A stretch of DNA of 64,000 nucleotides, taken from NCBI RefSeq assembly GCF_000242595.2, contig NC_017098.1, positions 1,240,001 to 1,304,000 on the forward strand. The letters are read 5' to 3'. The stretch is from Spirochaeta africana DSM 8902 (lineage in GTDB: Bacteria > Spirochaetota > Spirochaetia > DSM-27196 > DSM-8902). The notes under the pieces were generated by a model. It did no database searches. It was not told where the DNA came from and saw only the letters and a list, made by a program, of their open reading frames with translations. Made by a program: the position numbers and the translations under genes. Within the stretch, counting starts at the first letter, position 1; each line of letters starts with the position of its first letter. Of this stretch, positions 9,393 through 17,932 are shown piece after piece.

Positions 9393-10510
9393 GTCTGATC
9401 CTGCAGCACCGCATAGATCTCGCGCAGCGCCGTGGTCCGCGCACGCATCAGCAGTTCCGTATTTCGGGTGAGTGAGGGTAATCCATCGGCTGACCGGGCG
9501 CTCGCTGCGCGCAGACGCGCGTGCCAGCACTCCTCGAAGCGCTGCACAAACGGGTTCTCGCGGATCCCGCGCAGAACCAGCACGCCGCTGCGCTTCACCG
9601 TTACCGAACGAACCGGGAATCGCGCCGTGAGCCCCGGCAGCTGCGCCTCCAGATCCTGCTCGTTCTCTATCACCCCGTTCAGTTCAAGCTGCAGCCAGTC
9701 CTGCGGCTGCAGCTCGGGCAGCTCGGCCGGGAGCTCGCAGCTGCCGTCCGGAGCCACCGCCAGCGCCAGCTGCCGGAACTGCCCGGCCTGCTGCAGCACC
9801 AGCGGCTCGGCGGTAATACCGCCATCCCCGGCCTGCAGCCGCATTACCTGCCGCGCACCGGTCTCGTGGGCGCGCCACACCCGCGCCGAACCCGGGAACA
9901 CCATCCGCACCCCGTTGTGCCGTTCGTCGGCAGCCCGGTGGATGTGCCCCAGGGCGGCGTAGTCGGCCTGGCAGTGACGGAACAGGTCCGGATCCAGCAC
10001 CCCGCCGTCGGGTTCCTCCTCCGGCCCCAGATAGTGCAGCCCGGCAACCGCCGCATGGGCCATCACGATCCGCCAGCTGCCGCTGCGCGGCGGCACCTCC
10101 CAGGCAGGGTAGTCGGCATAGCCCTCGCGGTGGGGGATTGCCACTACATCCCCGTCGCCCAGGGGCAGGTGCACCAGCGGGCGTTCATCCAGCACCTCTA
10201 CCGGCCCCCATCTGCGCCGTGCAAAGGGGCTCTCGCCTGTCGGGGATACCCCGGCCGGGGCCCGCAGATACTCGTGATTCCCCGGCAGCAGCAGCACCCG
10301 GCAGCCGCTGTCCCCCAGCTCCTGCTGCAGCAGCTCGACAAACCAGCCCTGCAGGGCATCCAGATCGGCATAGGAGTCGAAGGTGTCCCCGCACAGCAGC
10401 AGGGCATCGGTGGTACGGGCATGCCCGAGAATTTCGCGCAGCACCGCCTCCCCGTACTCCCGCTCATCGCGGGAGAGGTGGAGGTCGGCGCAGTGGATGA
10501 GGTGTGTCAT
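9389..10510 (-). CDS. SbcD/YhaO-like DNA repair metallo-exonuclease
   Basis: Calcineurin-like phosphoesterase of 373 residues. Metal-binding motifs are CADLHLS (7-13), GDTFDS (41-46), GNHEYL (77-82) and further His residues (MAHAAVAG and ALGHIHRA). The C-terminal region is an SbcD/YhaO-type accessory domain without strong motifs. In SbcCD/Mre11-Rad50 systems this subunit is the nuclease and the ATPase next door controls access to DNA ends; the four-base overlap with the YhaN-like gene implies the same pairing. It starts eight bases after the upstream lipoprotein gene with no clear ribosome site, which suggests translational coupling. Confidence 0.88.
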   Translation of the reverse strand: MTHLIHCADLHLSRDEREYGEAVLREILGHARTTDALLLCGDTFDSYADLDALQGWFVELLQQELGDSGCRVLLLPGNHEYLRAPAGVSPTGESPFARRRWGPVEVLDERPLVHLPLGDGDVVAIPHREGYADYPAWEVPPRSGSWRIVMAHAAVAGLHYLGPEEEPDGGVLDPDLFRHCQADYAALGHIHRAADERHNGVRMVFPGSARVWRAHETGARQVMRLQAGDGGITAEPLVLQQAGQFRQLALAVAPDGSCELPAELPELQPQDWLQLELNGVIENEQDLEAQLPGLTARFPVRSVTVKRSGVLVLRGIRENPFVQRFEECWHARLRAASARSADGLPSLTRNTELLMRARTTALREIYAVLQDQT

Positions 10511-10518
10511 AGGCGTGG

Positions 10519-10947
10519 TTAGAGGTCCCTTCCTACAAAACGTTCGCCATCTATCGTGAGGCGGATAATCTTGGCAACATCGCCGTCATTGCGGGTGCGG
10601 AATTCAATAGCCTCTCCGCTCCATGCTCCATCACTGCTGTTGATGGTAGCGCTAATTGTGCTACCACTTACATTCACACTTGAAAGGGTGTAAGTCTGAT
10701 CTGTCGGAAAGGGATCCTCGAAATAGCTGGTCGATAGCGTGCTATAGTCGGACGCATCCGGATGGATATGCTTGCTGCGGATGTTGCTGCGCGAGCTGCG
10801 GTTCATGTCCTCCATAAAGGCGTCCACCCGCTCCCGGGGGGATACGCTGTCGTCGTCAAACAGATTGCAGCCGGCAACCCCGACCAGCAGCAGGGCGGCC
10901 AGTACGGCGGCCCCGGCGATAACCTTGAATCGTGCTTTGTATTTCAT
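10519..10947 (-). CDS. Small lipoprotein, unknown function
   Basis: A 142-residue protein with a lysine/arginine-containing N-terminus, hydrophobic core and lipobox VAGC (lipidated Cys27), so it is predicted to be exported and lipid-anchored. The mature part is Ser/Thr/Asp-rich and contains the acidic stretch NLFDDDSVSPRERVDAFMED. No family is recognised. AAGGAG precedes the start. It sits between the FecR-domain gene (18-base gap) and the nuclease gene (8-base gap) in a run that is probably one transcript. Confidence 0.8.
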   Translation of the reverse strand: MKYKARFKVIAGAAVLAALLLVGVAGCNLFDDDSVSPRERVDAFMEDMNRSSRSNIRSKHIHPDASDYSTLSTSYFEDPFPTDQTYTLSSVNVSGSTISATINSSDGAWSGEAIEFRTRNDGDVAKIIRLTIDGERFVGRDL

Positions 10948-10965
10948 GGCAGGCTCCTTGTAACC

Positions 10966-11976
10966 CTAAATGTCATCGTCTTCCAGCAGCGGCAGAATGC
11001 GGTTCTGGAACTGCTGCAGAAAGAAGTCGTGATCCACCTCGATATATTCATGCCATACCGAGTCCGGCTCCAGCAGGGCGCGGGCCTTGGCCTGCAGGTA
11101 CAGGCTGCCGGCTACATGCCGCCGCAGCGAGAGCGCCGACACCGCGTAGTAGCGGGCATTCAGGTAGATGTTCGAGGTGTTTACCAGATATGGTGTGACA
11201 ACCTCACTGCGATAGCGGCTGGCCTCCTCATCGGACAGCCCCCGCAGCTCCTCCCGGGCGGCCTCCAGCTGGGCGCGGGCGCCTTCGTAGGCGATCAGTT
11301 CCTCCTCCATCTGGCGGGCAAACAGGACCAGCTGCTCGGTAAGGCTGTAGATGGTCCCCTGCGGATCCTCCAGAAAGGCGTCCAGGCGATCGCGGTTCCA
11401 GTCGGAGAAGTCGATCGCCGGGCCGATCCAGTCGATTACCTCGCCGGGGGGCTGGTTGGGGGCTACCTGGACTGCCTGGTTGGCGGCCACCTCGACCGCG
11501 ACCCCCTGGCTGGAGACCTCTACCAGTCCGGACTGGACCACATAGAAGGCCGATCCGTCGGCCCCGGCATACATCGTGAACTCGGTGCCGCGCACCCCGG
11601 CGGCGGTGGTGGCGGTGCCGACCCGGCGGCTGCCGCCGGGCTGGGTAAAGCGGAACGATGCTGCACCGCGGCTGGCGGTGAGCTGCCGCTCGGTGCTGCC
11701 GTCCACCGAGATCTCCTGTACCGAGAAAACGGTGTCGGGATGGATGCTGATGGTGTTGCCGCTGCCTTGCTGCAGCTCGACCAGGTCGGCGACGCCGGTG
11801 CGGATGCTGTCGCCGCCGCGCAAATCCTGCCCGGGGTGCATCTGCAGGTTCCGCGAGCTGCGCCGCAGCTGCGGATCCCCTTCGACATACACCACCCGCT
11901 GCTCGGCGGACAGTCCCAGCCCGGTCAGCAGCAGTGCGGTGCCCAGTACAGTCAGTATCAGTCTACGGGTTTTCAT
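10966..11976 (-). CDS. FecR-domain periplasmic protein
   Basis: 336 residues with a signal peptide ending near LSAEQRV. Residues about 27-160 look like a FecR domain: VYVEGDPQL, GDSIRTGVADLVELQ, the NTISIHPDTVFSVQEI strand series, and GVRGTEFTMYAGADG. The C-terminal half is helical. FecR domains occur in sigma/anti-sigma signalling and, in spirochaetes, in free exported proteins; no sigma gene is adjacent here, so a signalling role cannot be claimed. Its ATG overlaps the stop of the upstream lipoprotein gene by four bases, and GGAAGGGG upstream can act as ribosome site. Confidence 0.8.
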   Translation of the reverse strand: MKTRRLILTVLGTALLLTGLGLSAEQRVVYVEGDPQLRRSSRNLQMHPGQDLRGGDSIRTGVADLVELQQGSGNTISIHPDTVFSVQEISVDGSTERQLTASRGAASFRFTQPGGSRRVGTATTAAGVRGTEFTMYAGADGSAFYVVQSGLVEVSSQGVAVEVAANQAVQVAPNQPPGEVIDWIGPAIDFSDWNRDRLDAFLEDPQGTIYSLTEQLVLFARQMEEELIAYEGARAQLEAAREELRGLSDEEASRYRSEVVTPYLVNTSNIYLNARYYAVSALSLRRHVAGSLYLQAKARALLEPDSVWHEYIEVDHDFFLQQFQNRILPLLEDDDI

Positions 11977-12437
11977 AGCGGCCCCTTCCAGCCGTACATG
12001 ACCGGTAGCCCGCGTCGGCCGCCGATGCTGTCGGCAAAGATAAAGCGAAACTGCTGATCGCCGCTGCGCACCTCGGCCACCGCGGCATCCTCGGGCAGGT
12101 AGCGCTCAAAAAATACGCGCACCTCCATGGTGTCCCCGAACAAGCCCGGATCGGCATCCCCCAGCGGGATGATCCGCTCCACCACCGGCTGCGGGAAACG
12201 ATATCCCCGGCTGGTCAGCAGTCGCCACAGCTCGGCAACATCGCTCTCGGCCTCGATGATCTCGGCATCCAGCAGGAACGGGGTCTGGCTGTGCAGTACC
12301 AGTTCATCCCCGCGGCCATCCTCCAGCATCTGCAGTACCTGCAGCACCGAGTCCTTCTGCTGCGACGGGGGAACCGTCGCGCAGGCAGCAGCCAGCAGCA
12401 CAATCGCAGCTGCCGCGGCACATCGTAGTCTCTTCAT
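11973..12437 (-). CDS. Lipoprotein, unknown function (first gene of the operon)
   Basis: 154 residues from the chosen ATG. The N-terminus MKRLRCAAAAAIVLLAAACA is a lipoprotein signal peptide with lipobox AAAC. An in-frame start 18 codons upstream is rejected because AGGAG stands at the right distance before this ATG and the extension would spoil the signal peptide. The mature part has no recognised domain; it contains a VFFERYLPED segment and ends YGWKGPL. It heads the run lipoprotein-FecR-lipoprotein-nuclease-ATPase, all minus strand with overlaps or gaps of 18 bases or fewer. Confidence 0.78.
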   Translation of the reverse strand: MKRLRCAAAAAIVLLAAACATVPPSQQKDSVLQVLQMLEDGRGDELVLHSQTPFLLDAEIIEAESDVAELWRLLTSRGYRFPQPVVERIIPLGDADPGLFGDTMEVRVFFERYLPEDAAVAEVRSGDQQFRFIFADSIGGRRGLPVMYGWKGPL

Positions 12438-12500
12438 GGAATAGCTCCTGCTGTAAGTAATAACGCATTTCCAGTCGGCAATCCAGACCACTACAGAGGT

Positions 12501-12530
12501 TTGCTTTCTCTGTGTTAGATGCAGTATTAT
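12501..12530 (+). promoter_or_regulatory. Possible sigma-70-type promoter of the chemoreceptor gene
   Basis: TTGCTT and TATTAT are separated by 18 bases, about 45 bases before the chemoreceptor ATG. An inverted repeat TTAGAT-N8-ATCTAA (12515-12534) overlaps the -10 region and could be an operator. The -35 match is weak. Confidence 0.3.
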
Positions 12531-12576
12531 CTAATCAGGTATTATGTAATAGTAAAAACGGTTCAGGAGCAGTGCA

Positions 12577-14784
12577 ATGGGATTCATCAGTAATATCAGT
12601 TTGCGGTACAAGATTATTCTACCGGTCAGCATAATGGTGGCAGTTGTGTTTTTTGCGGTAGGGTCGGTCGGGATTACCCGGATTACCGCCAACACCCAGC
12701 AGACTGCCAACGAGTATATGGAGGCACTGAGTCGGGCGCATGCCAATCGCGCGGGGCGCATGCTGCAGGAGCCGCTGGATGCAGCCCGTACTATGGCACA
12801 GATGATGAGTGCCTATCAGGATATTCCTGTTCAGCAACGACGAACAGCATTCATGAGTATGCTGCGTGGGGTCATCGCCCGGAATCCGGAGTTTATTGCA
12901 GTGTGGTCGATGTGGGAGCCTGATGTACTGGATGGGCTGGATGCCGATTTTGCCGGGCTTTCCGAGTTCGGCAGCGATGCCAATGGCACCTTTGCACCTT
13001 TCCTGTTTCGGGACGCCGGGGAGATTGTCGTTGAAGCCCCGACGGCAGCACAGGAATACCAGGAGGACTTTTATCGGCGCCCGATCACGGACCGAAACGA
13101 TTATCTTACTGAACCGTACTATTACGAGATCGATGGTGAGGATGTACTGATGATTTCGCTGGTCTCTCCCGTTCTGGTAAACGGCGAGGCGGTCGGTGTG
13201 GTCGGTATCGACATAACCCCGTCGGTTTTACAGCGGGAGCTTGAGGGGGTGCAGCTGTACGAAACCGGGTTTGGTCGCCTTATTTCGTACGGGGGCATTG
13301 TTGTGGTTCATCCGTTCGCAGAAAGGGTTGGCAACGTTGCTCCCGAGTGGGATGCCGAAAACACCCAGGATATGCTGGCGGCATTACGGGACGGGGAGAT
13401 ATTCACCGAGATCAGCTACTCCATCGCCCTGCAACAGGATGTAACCAAATCTTTTGTACCGATTTTTATTGGCGGTCATCAATCTCCCTGGGTGTACGGT
13501 ACTGTGGTAGAAACAAACGAAGTGTTTGCCGATGTATACGCCATTACCCGGCTTATTGTTATAGTAATGGTGATCGGACTTGGCGTGTTGCTGCTGGTGA
13601 TTTTTCTGATTGTATCCCAGCTCACCAGGCCTTTGCAGGCTGCTCGGGATGCCCTGAAAGAAGTAGCAGGGGGGCAGGGTGATCTTACACGCAGCCTGCA
13701 GGTTCGTTCACAGGATGAGGTTGGCGAGCTTTCGGGCTTCTTTAACGAGTTTCTGCAGAGCCTCAGTTCAATAATTGGCAGTATTCGTGGTTCGCTCGAT
13801 ACCTTACGCCAGGCCGGCCAGGGTCTTTCGGCAAATATGGAAGAGACAAGCTCGGCGATACACCAGATCAGCAGCAACATCGATGGGGTCAAGAAACAGG
13901 TGGTTACCCAGTCCGATAGCGTAGAGACGGTATCCTCTACTGTTGAACAGATTACCGGCAATATTGAGAGTCTGAACCGCATGATCGGTGAGCAGGGACG
14001 CAGTCTGGAAGAAAGCGCTGCTGCGGTAGAACAGATGGTGGCAAGTATTCAGACCGTGACCAGCCATGTAGATGCCAATACCAAGCGGTTTGGGCAGCTG
14101 GAACAGGCGTCAGAAACCGGTTATCAGCAGATGTTGAACGTTACCGAAACGATCAAACAGATCGCGCAGAAATCACAGGGTCTGGGAGATGCAAACCAGG
14201 TTATAAATGGTATTGCTGCACAAACGAATCTGCTGGCTATGAACGCTGCTATCGAGGCAGCACATGCGGGCGAAGCCGGGCGTGGTTTTGCCGTTGTCGC
14301 TGATGAAATACGAAAACTTGCCGAAAATTCGGCAGCGCAATCACGTTCCATAGGAAACGTACTGAAGTCCTTGCAGGATATGATTGAGGAAGTGGTGCAG
14401 GCAGTAGATGCATCCGGGCATTCCTTTGAGGATATTCGCGAAGCGGTACAAACAGTTACGGCACTTCAGGACAATATTCGCAACGCAATGGATGAGCAGA
14501 GCAACGGCAGCAAAAGCGTGCTGGAGAACATAGAGGGGTTACGTCGTATTACCGGCGAGGTAGCGAGCGGGTCTGATGAAATGGCCGCTGGCAGTACGGC
14601 TATACTGCGGGAGATCCAGGATCTGGTAAGAATCTCGCAGGAGGTTGCCGGCAGTATGGATGAAATGGCTGATGGCACCGCAGAGATCAGTCGGGCTGTC
14701 CAGGCGGTGGTGAAGCTGGCAGAACAGAACACCCAGGGCATAGCTGAGGTAGAGCAGCAAACCGATCGGTTCACCATCAGTTGA
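12577..14784 (+). CDS. Methyl-accepting chemotaxis protein with Cache sensor
   Basis: Transmembrane chemoreceptor of 735 residues. TM1 is at about 13-35. A periplasmic dCache-like sensor follows (about 38-320; motifs FIAVWSMWEPD and VVGIDITP). TM2 is at about 324-348, a HAMP domain at about 349-402, and a long coiled-coil signalling domain whose hairpin tip near residue 544 includes AAQTNLLAMNAAIEAAHAGE. The tip sequence and the flagellated lifestyle of spirochaetes indicate a role in feeding ligand signals to CheA/CheW. The ligand is unknown. AGGAG lies before the ATG. The gene is noticeably less GC-rich than its neighbours. Confidence 0.95.
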   Translation: MGFISNISLRYKIILPVSIMVAVVFFAVGSVGITRITANTQQTANEYMEALSRAHANRAGRMLQEPLDAARTMAQMMSAYQDIPVQQRRTAFMSMLRGVIARNPEFIAVWSMWEPDVLDGLDADFAGLSEFGSDANGTFAPFLFRDAGEIVVEAPTAAQEYQEDFYRRPITDRNDYLTEPYYYEIDGEDVLMISLVSPVLVNGEAVGVVGIDITPSVLQRELEGVQLYETGFGRLISYGGIVVVHPFAERVGNVAPEWDAENTQDMLAALRDGEIFTEISYSIALQQDVTKSFVPIFIGGHQSPWVYGTVVETNEVFADVYAITRLIVIVMVIGLGVLLLVIFLIVSQLTRPLQAARDALKEVAGGQGDLTRSLQVRSQDEVGELSGFFNEFLQSLSSIIGSIRGSLDTLRQAGQGLSANMEETSSAIHQISSNIDGVKKQVVTQSDSVETVSSTVEQITGNIESLNRMIGEQGRSLEESAAAVEQMVASIQTVTSHVDANTKRFGQLEQASETGYQQMLNVTETIKQIAQKSQGLGDANQVINGIAAQTNLLAMNAAIEAAHAGEAGRGFAVVADEIRKLAENSAAQSRSIGNVLKSLQDMIEEVVQAVDASGHSFEDIREAVQTVTALQDNIRNAMDEQSNGSKSVLENIEGLRRITGEVASGSDEMAAGSTAILREIQDLVRISQEVAGSMDEMADGTAEISRAVQAVVKLAEQNTQGIAEVEQQTDRFTIS

Positions 14785-14797
14785 ACAAGGGTGATGT

Positions 14798-14872
14798 CAG
14801 AACGACTCCCTGAACCCTGCGCAACTATACCGCCACGGTACTTGCTGTTGCGATTGTTCAGGTGTCGTTCTG
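14798..14872. terminator. Long imperfect stem-loop between convergent genes
   Basis: Nested inverted segments pair across 75 bases: CAGAACGAC with GTCGTTCTG, CCTGAAC with GTTCAGG, GCAAC with GTTGC, and an inner TACCG-CCA-CGGTA hairpin. It fills the gap between the convergent chemoreceptor and purC genes and probably ends transcription from both sides. No long T-run is present. Confidence 0.5.
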
Positions 14873-14879
14873 GTATGAT

Positions 14880-15563
14880 TCAGGACAGCATAATCTGCTC
14901 AAGCTCCAGCGGGGCGACGGCGCTGCCGTGGCGATAGGCGCGCATGTTGCCGCCGGAGATTTCGTCGATCAGTCCGATGCGGCCGTCGTTGCCCAGGCGG
15001 CCGAACTCGAATTTGATGTCGTACAGCTCAAGCTGCTTGCGGGCAAGCTCGTCGCGTACGATCTCGCCGATGCGGCGGGTCAGATCCTCCAGCTGCGCAT
15101 ACTCGCGGCGGGTCATGATGCCAAGCATCTCCAGGGCGCTTTCGGTGATCAGGGGGTCATGGCGGTCATCGTCTTTCAGGGTAACCTCGACATAGCCGTC
15201 CAGGGGCTGCCCCTCGCTGCAGTAGGCTCCGTAGCGGCGGCGAAAGCTGCCGACTGCCCGGTAGCGCAGGATCACCTCAACCCCGTGGCCGAAGACCCTG
15301 GCCGGATGCACGGTCATCTCGTTATTCTCGATGTTGGCCGAGATAAAGTGGGTGGGGATGCCGGCCTGGTTGATCTTTTCATAGAAGAACTGTGTCAGTC
15401 GCAGTCCGGCCCGCCCGGCACCCTCGATCTGCAGTCCAACGGTGTTGGCGCCGGGATCGAACACCCCGTCGGTGCCGGTTACATCGTCCTTGAACCTGAG
15501 CAGATAGCTGCCGTCGGGCTGGCGATAGACGTCTTTGGTTTTGCCGGTGTAGATAAGCTCCAT
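14880..15563 (-). CDS. purC: SAICAR synthetase (PurC)
   Basis: Phosphoribosylaminoimidazole-succinocarboxamide synthase, which joins aspartate to CAIR in de novo purine synthesis with ATP. The N-terminal YTGKTKDVY, the FKDDVTGTDG loop and the LIDEISGGNMRAYR region match the family, as does the 227-residue length. AAGGAG precedes the ATG. No other purine gene is adjacent, so purC stands alone here. Confidence 0.93.
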   Translation of the reverse strand: MELIYTGKTKDVYRQPDGSYLLRFKDDVTGTDGVFDPGANTVGLQIEGAGRAGLRLTQFFYEKINQAGIPTHFISANIENNEMTVHPARVFGHGVEVILRYRAVGSFRRRYGAYCSEGQPLDGYVEVTLKDDDRHDPLITESALEMLGIMTRREYAQLEDLTRRIGEIVRDELARKQLELYDIKFEFGRLGNDGRIGLIDEISGGNMRAYRHGSAVAPLELEQIMLS

Positions 15564-15598
15564 GTGTACTCCTTGGTATCGGCGGTTATGGGCGTATT

Positions 15599-16183
15599 CT
15601 ACCGGTCGTCGTCGCTGTTGGCCAGCCCGAATCCGATTGCGGCAACAATAACTACCCCGACCAGGACGGTGTAGACAACAGCCTGGTTCAGTTCGCTGGT
15701 GTTCAGCGCCTGGCCCTTGTCGTACAGTTCCCGGGCATCGAACACCGTGTATCCGGCCGGTGCAGAGTCGGGGTGGTTGGTCACATAGACGTTGCCGGTG
15801 TAGGTGTAGCTGGTCAGCACCCGCTCGCGGGTGTATTCCCGTCCCTGGCTGTCGCTCTCGGTGAATTTTTCCACCTCACGATGGCGCTGCTCACGTACAT
15901 TGGTGGCGACGACATAGCGATAGTTGTTTTTCAGGGCCAGCTCCCCGGCGCGTGCCCAGAAAAAGGTTTCCACATTGGAACGGCTGGTGTTTTCGTTGCC
16001 GGTAAAGGTAAGCTGGTACCAGGAACCGAGCTCGGTGTCTCGTTCGCGCATCGGGCGATCCTGATAGCCGTAGCCCGAGCTGCGCTGGGGTTGATACACG
16101 GTTGCGGTTACACAGCTGCTGAAATACAGCAGGGCGGTGAGGGCGGCCAGGGTGCGTACCCCCCAGGTTCGGAGCGATTTCAT
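15599..16183 (-). CDS. Lipoprotein with C-terminal membrane segment
   Basis: 194 residues. A signal peptide with lipobox FSSC (about 21-24) predicts lipidation. The middle has the pattern YQLTFTGNEN...ARAGELALKNNYRYVVATNVRE, which resembles the conserved core of the CC0125/CC1285 family of bacterial lipoproteins; that assignment is tentative. A hydrophobic stretch (VVYTVLVGVVIVAAIGFGLA) near the C-terminus is probably a transmembrane helix, unusual for a lipoprotein. GGAGG precedes the start. It lies 35 bases upstream of purC and may share its transcript. Function unknown. Confidence 0.7.
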   Translation of the reverse strand: MKSLRTWGVRTLAALTALLYFSSCVTATVYQPQRSSGYGYQDRPMRERDTELGSWYQLTFTGNENTSRSNVETFFWARAGELALKNNYRYVVATNVREQRHREVEKFTESDSQGREYTRERVLTSYTYTGNVYVTNHPDSAPAGYTVFDARELYDKGQALNTSELNQAVVYTVLVGVVIVAAIGFGLANSDDDR

Positions 16184-16467
16184 ATGATGTCCTCCATTCT
16201 TTGATGCAGGATATAGTACCCCGGCATGGCGGGAAAAACCATATATTTTACCGTTTTATCGGCCGGCTGCGCGAGGGCGGAGGCGAATGCCCCGCAGGTT
16301 CGGGGCGCGAACCCGGCGGAGGGGACGGAGCCGGCAGGGACGCGCCGGTCGCCGCGGTGCTGTTGGCTACGGGGCCGAACCGAGGAGCAGCAGCCGCAGA
16401 CCGGTCCCGGCGGTCGCCGGGGCGCGCCCTTGGCGAACCAGGGAAAATTCCATAGGATGGTGCGATC
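16184..16467. other. Intergenic stretch upstream of def, no convincing gene
   Basis: A 284-base gap, very GC-rich after about 16260. Short open frames exist on both strands but have no recognisable motif and look like chance frames. It contains a perfect hairpin GGTTCG-GGGCG-CGAACC (16297-16313). The def promoter should lie here, but no clear consensus is seen. Confidence 0.4.
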
Positions 16468-16953
16468 ATGAAGAATTTAGTGTTGCTGCCGGATGAGCTG
16501 CTGTATCAGCGGTCCGAGCCGGTCGAGAATATCGATGCCGAGGTGCGCGAGCTGGCCGCCGAGATGCTGGAGACGATGCGCGAGGCGCGCGGGATCGGGC
16601 TGGCCGGGGTGCAGGTCGGCGAGCTGCGGCGGTTGTTTGTGTGCCAGGATGAGGACGAGAAGCCGTGGGTGTTTATCAATCCGAGTATCCTCGAGACGTC
16701 GCTGCAGGAGGTGAAGTACGAGGAGGGGTGTTTGAGCATCCCGGGCATCTATTCGGATGTAAAGCGGCCGGCGGTAATCAAGGTGCAGGCCTGGAATGAG
16801 CGGGGGCGGCCGTTCCAGGTGGAGGCGGACGGGATGTTCGCCCGGGTTATCCTGCATGAGTATGATCATCTGAACGGGGTGCTGTTTCTGAACCATCTCA
16901 GCGAGCGCAAGCGCGAGAAGCTGCTGAAGCAGTACAGCGCACAGCGGGGGTAG
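16468..16953 (+). CDS. def: Peptide deformylase
   Basis: Removes the formyl group from the N-terminal Met of new proteins. Motif 1 GIGLAGVQ (43-50; the usual second Ala is Gly), motif 2 EEGCLS with metal ligand Cys88, and motif 3 HEYDH with His130, catalytic Glu131 and His134 are intact. Length 161 is normal. Its stop is one base before the fmt start; deformylase and formyltransferase act at the two ends of the same formylation cycle. Confidence 0.96.
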   Translation: MKNLVLLPDELLYQRSEPVENIDAEVRELAAEMLETMREARGIGLAGVQVGELRRLFVCQDEDEKPWVFINPSILETSLQEVKYEEGCLSIPGIYSDVKRPAVIKVQAWNERGRPFQVEADGMFARVILHEYDHLNGVLFLNHLSERKREKLLKQYSAQRG

Positions 16954-16954
16954 T

Positions 16955-17929
16955 ATGCGGATTCTGTTTGCGGGAACCCCGGAGTTTGCGGTGCCGTCGC
17001 TGAGGGCGCTGGCGCGGCGAGCTGATATCGAGCTGGTCGGGGTGCTGACGGCGCCGGCCCGTCCGGCGGGGCGCGGGCGCAGGCTGCAGCCGAGCCCGGT
17101 GGCAGCCGCGGCGGCAGAGCTGGGGCTGCCGGTGCTCACCCCGCAGCGGCTGGGGCGCGAGGCGCGCGAGCAGGCAGCTGCGCTTGGTGCGGATCTGCTG
17201 GTGGTGGTGGCTTATGGCCGGATTTTCGGGCCGAAATTCCTCGAGTTGTTTGCCCATGGCGGGATCAATCTGCACCCGTCGCTGCTGCCGCGACATCGCG
17301 GGCCGGCGCCGATTCCGGCAACCATTCTGAGCGGGGATGCAGAGGCGGGGCTGACGGTGCAGCAGCTGGCGCTGGAGATGGATGCGGGGGATATCCTGCT
17401 GCAGGAGCGGCGCCGGCTGGAAGGCAGCGAGACAACGGCCGTGCTGTATCCCTGGGCGGCTGAAACAGGGGCTGAGCTGGTTGTGCAGGCGGTGCAGGGG
17501 ATTGCAGACGGTACTGTCCGACCGCAGCCGCAGGATCATGATCTGGCAACCTACTGCGGGCTGCTGCAGAAGGACGACGGGGCAATCGACTGGTTCCGGC
17601 CGGCCGAGGAGATCGACCGGTTGATCCGGGCATACAATCCCTATCCCGGGGCGTTTACCAGCCTGGACGGGCAGAAGCTCACCCTGTGGGAGAGTTCCGG
17701 GGTCCACCCGCTGCCGGCAGGCGATCCGGGCGAGGACAGCAGTACCGCATCTGCCGCGTGTCGGCCGGGGCAGGTGCTTCAGATAGACAGACAGCACGGA
17801 ATTCTGGTACAAACAGGTACACAGGCGCTGGGGATTACCCAGCTGCAGCTGGCGCATAAGAAAAATCTGGACTGGAGAAGCTTCTGCAACGGTGCAGGCG
17901 ATCTGACCGGTCGGATTTTTGGAGGCTAA
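16955..17929 (+). CDS. fmt: Methionyl-tRNA formyltransferase
   Basis: Transfers a formyl group from 10-formyl-THF to initiator Met-tRNA. The start MRILFAGTPEFAVPSL is the classical Fmt beginning. Asn105, His107 and Asp143 correspond to the catalytic triad (NLHPSLLPRHRGPAPI and EMDAGDIL; Pro replaces the usual Ala after RG). The C-terminal OB-like domain begins after RLIRAYNPYPGAFT. 324 residues. It forms an operon with def upstream and a PASTA protein three bases downstream. Confidence 0.95.
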   Translation: MRILFAGTPEFAVPSLRALARRADIELVGVLTAPARPAGRGRRLQPSPVAAAAAELGLPVLTPQRLGREAREQAAALGADLLVVVAYGRIFGPKFLELFAHGGINLHPSLLPRHRGPAPIPATILSGDAEAGLTVQQLALEMDAGDILLQERRRLEGSETTAVLYPWAAETGAELVVQAVQGIADGTVRPQPQDHDLATYCGLLQKDDGAIDWFRPAEEIDRLIRAYNPYPGAFTSLDGQKLTLWESSGVHPLPAGDPGEDSSTASAACRPGQVLQIDRQHGILVQTGTQALGITQLQLAHKKNLDWRSFCNGAGDLTGRIFGG

Positions 17930-17932
17930 TTT

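Noticed and set aside
9393-9530. 46-codon N-terminal extension of the YhaN-like ATPase
   Set aside because: It would overlap the nuclease gene; the ATG at 9392 overlaps the nuclease stop by four bases and begins the typical MIQKLQLKSFGKF start.
16201-16471. Small genes in the GC-rich gap before def
   Set aside because: Frames are open on several phases and both strands, without motif, ribosome site or protein-like composition.
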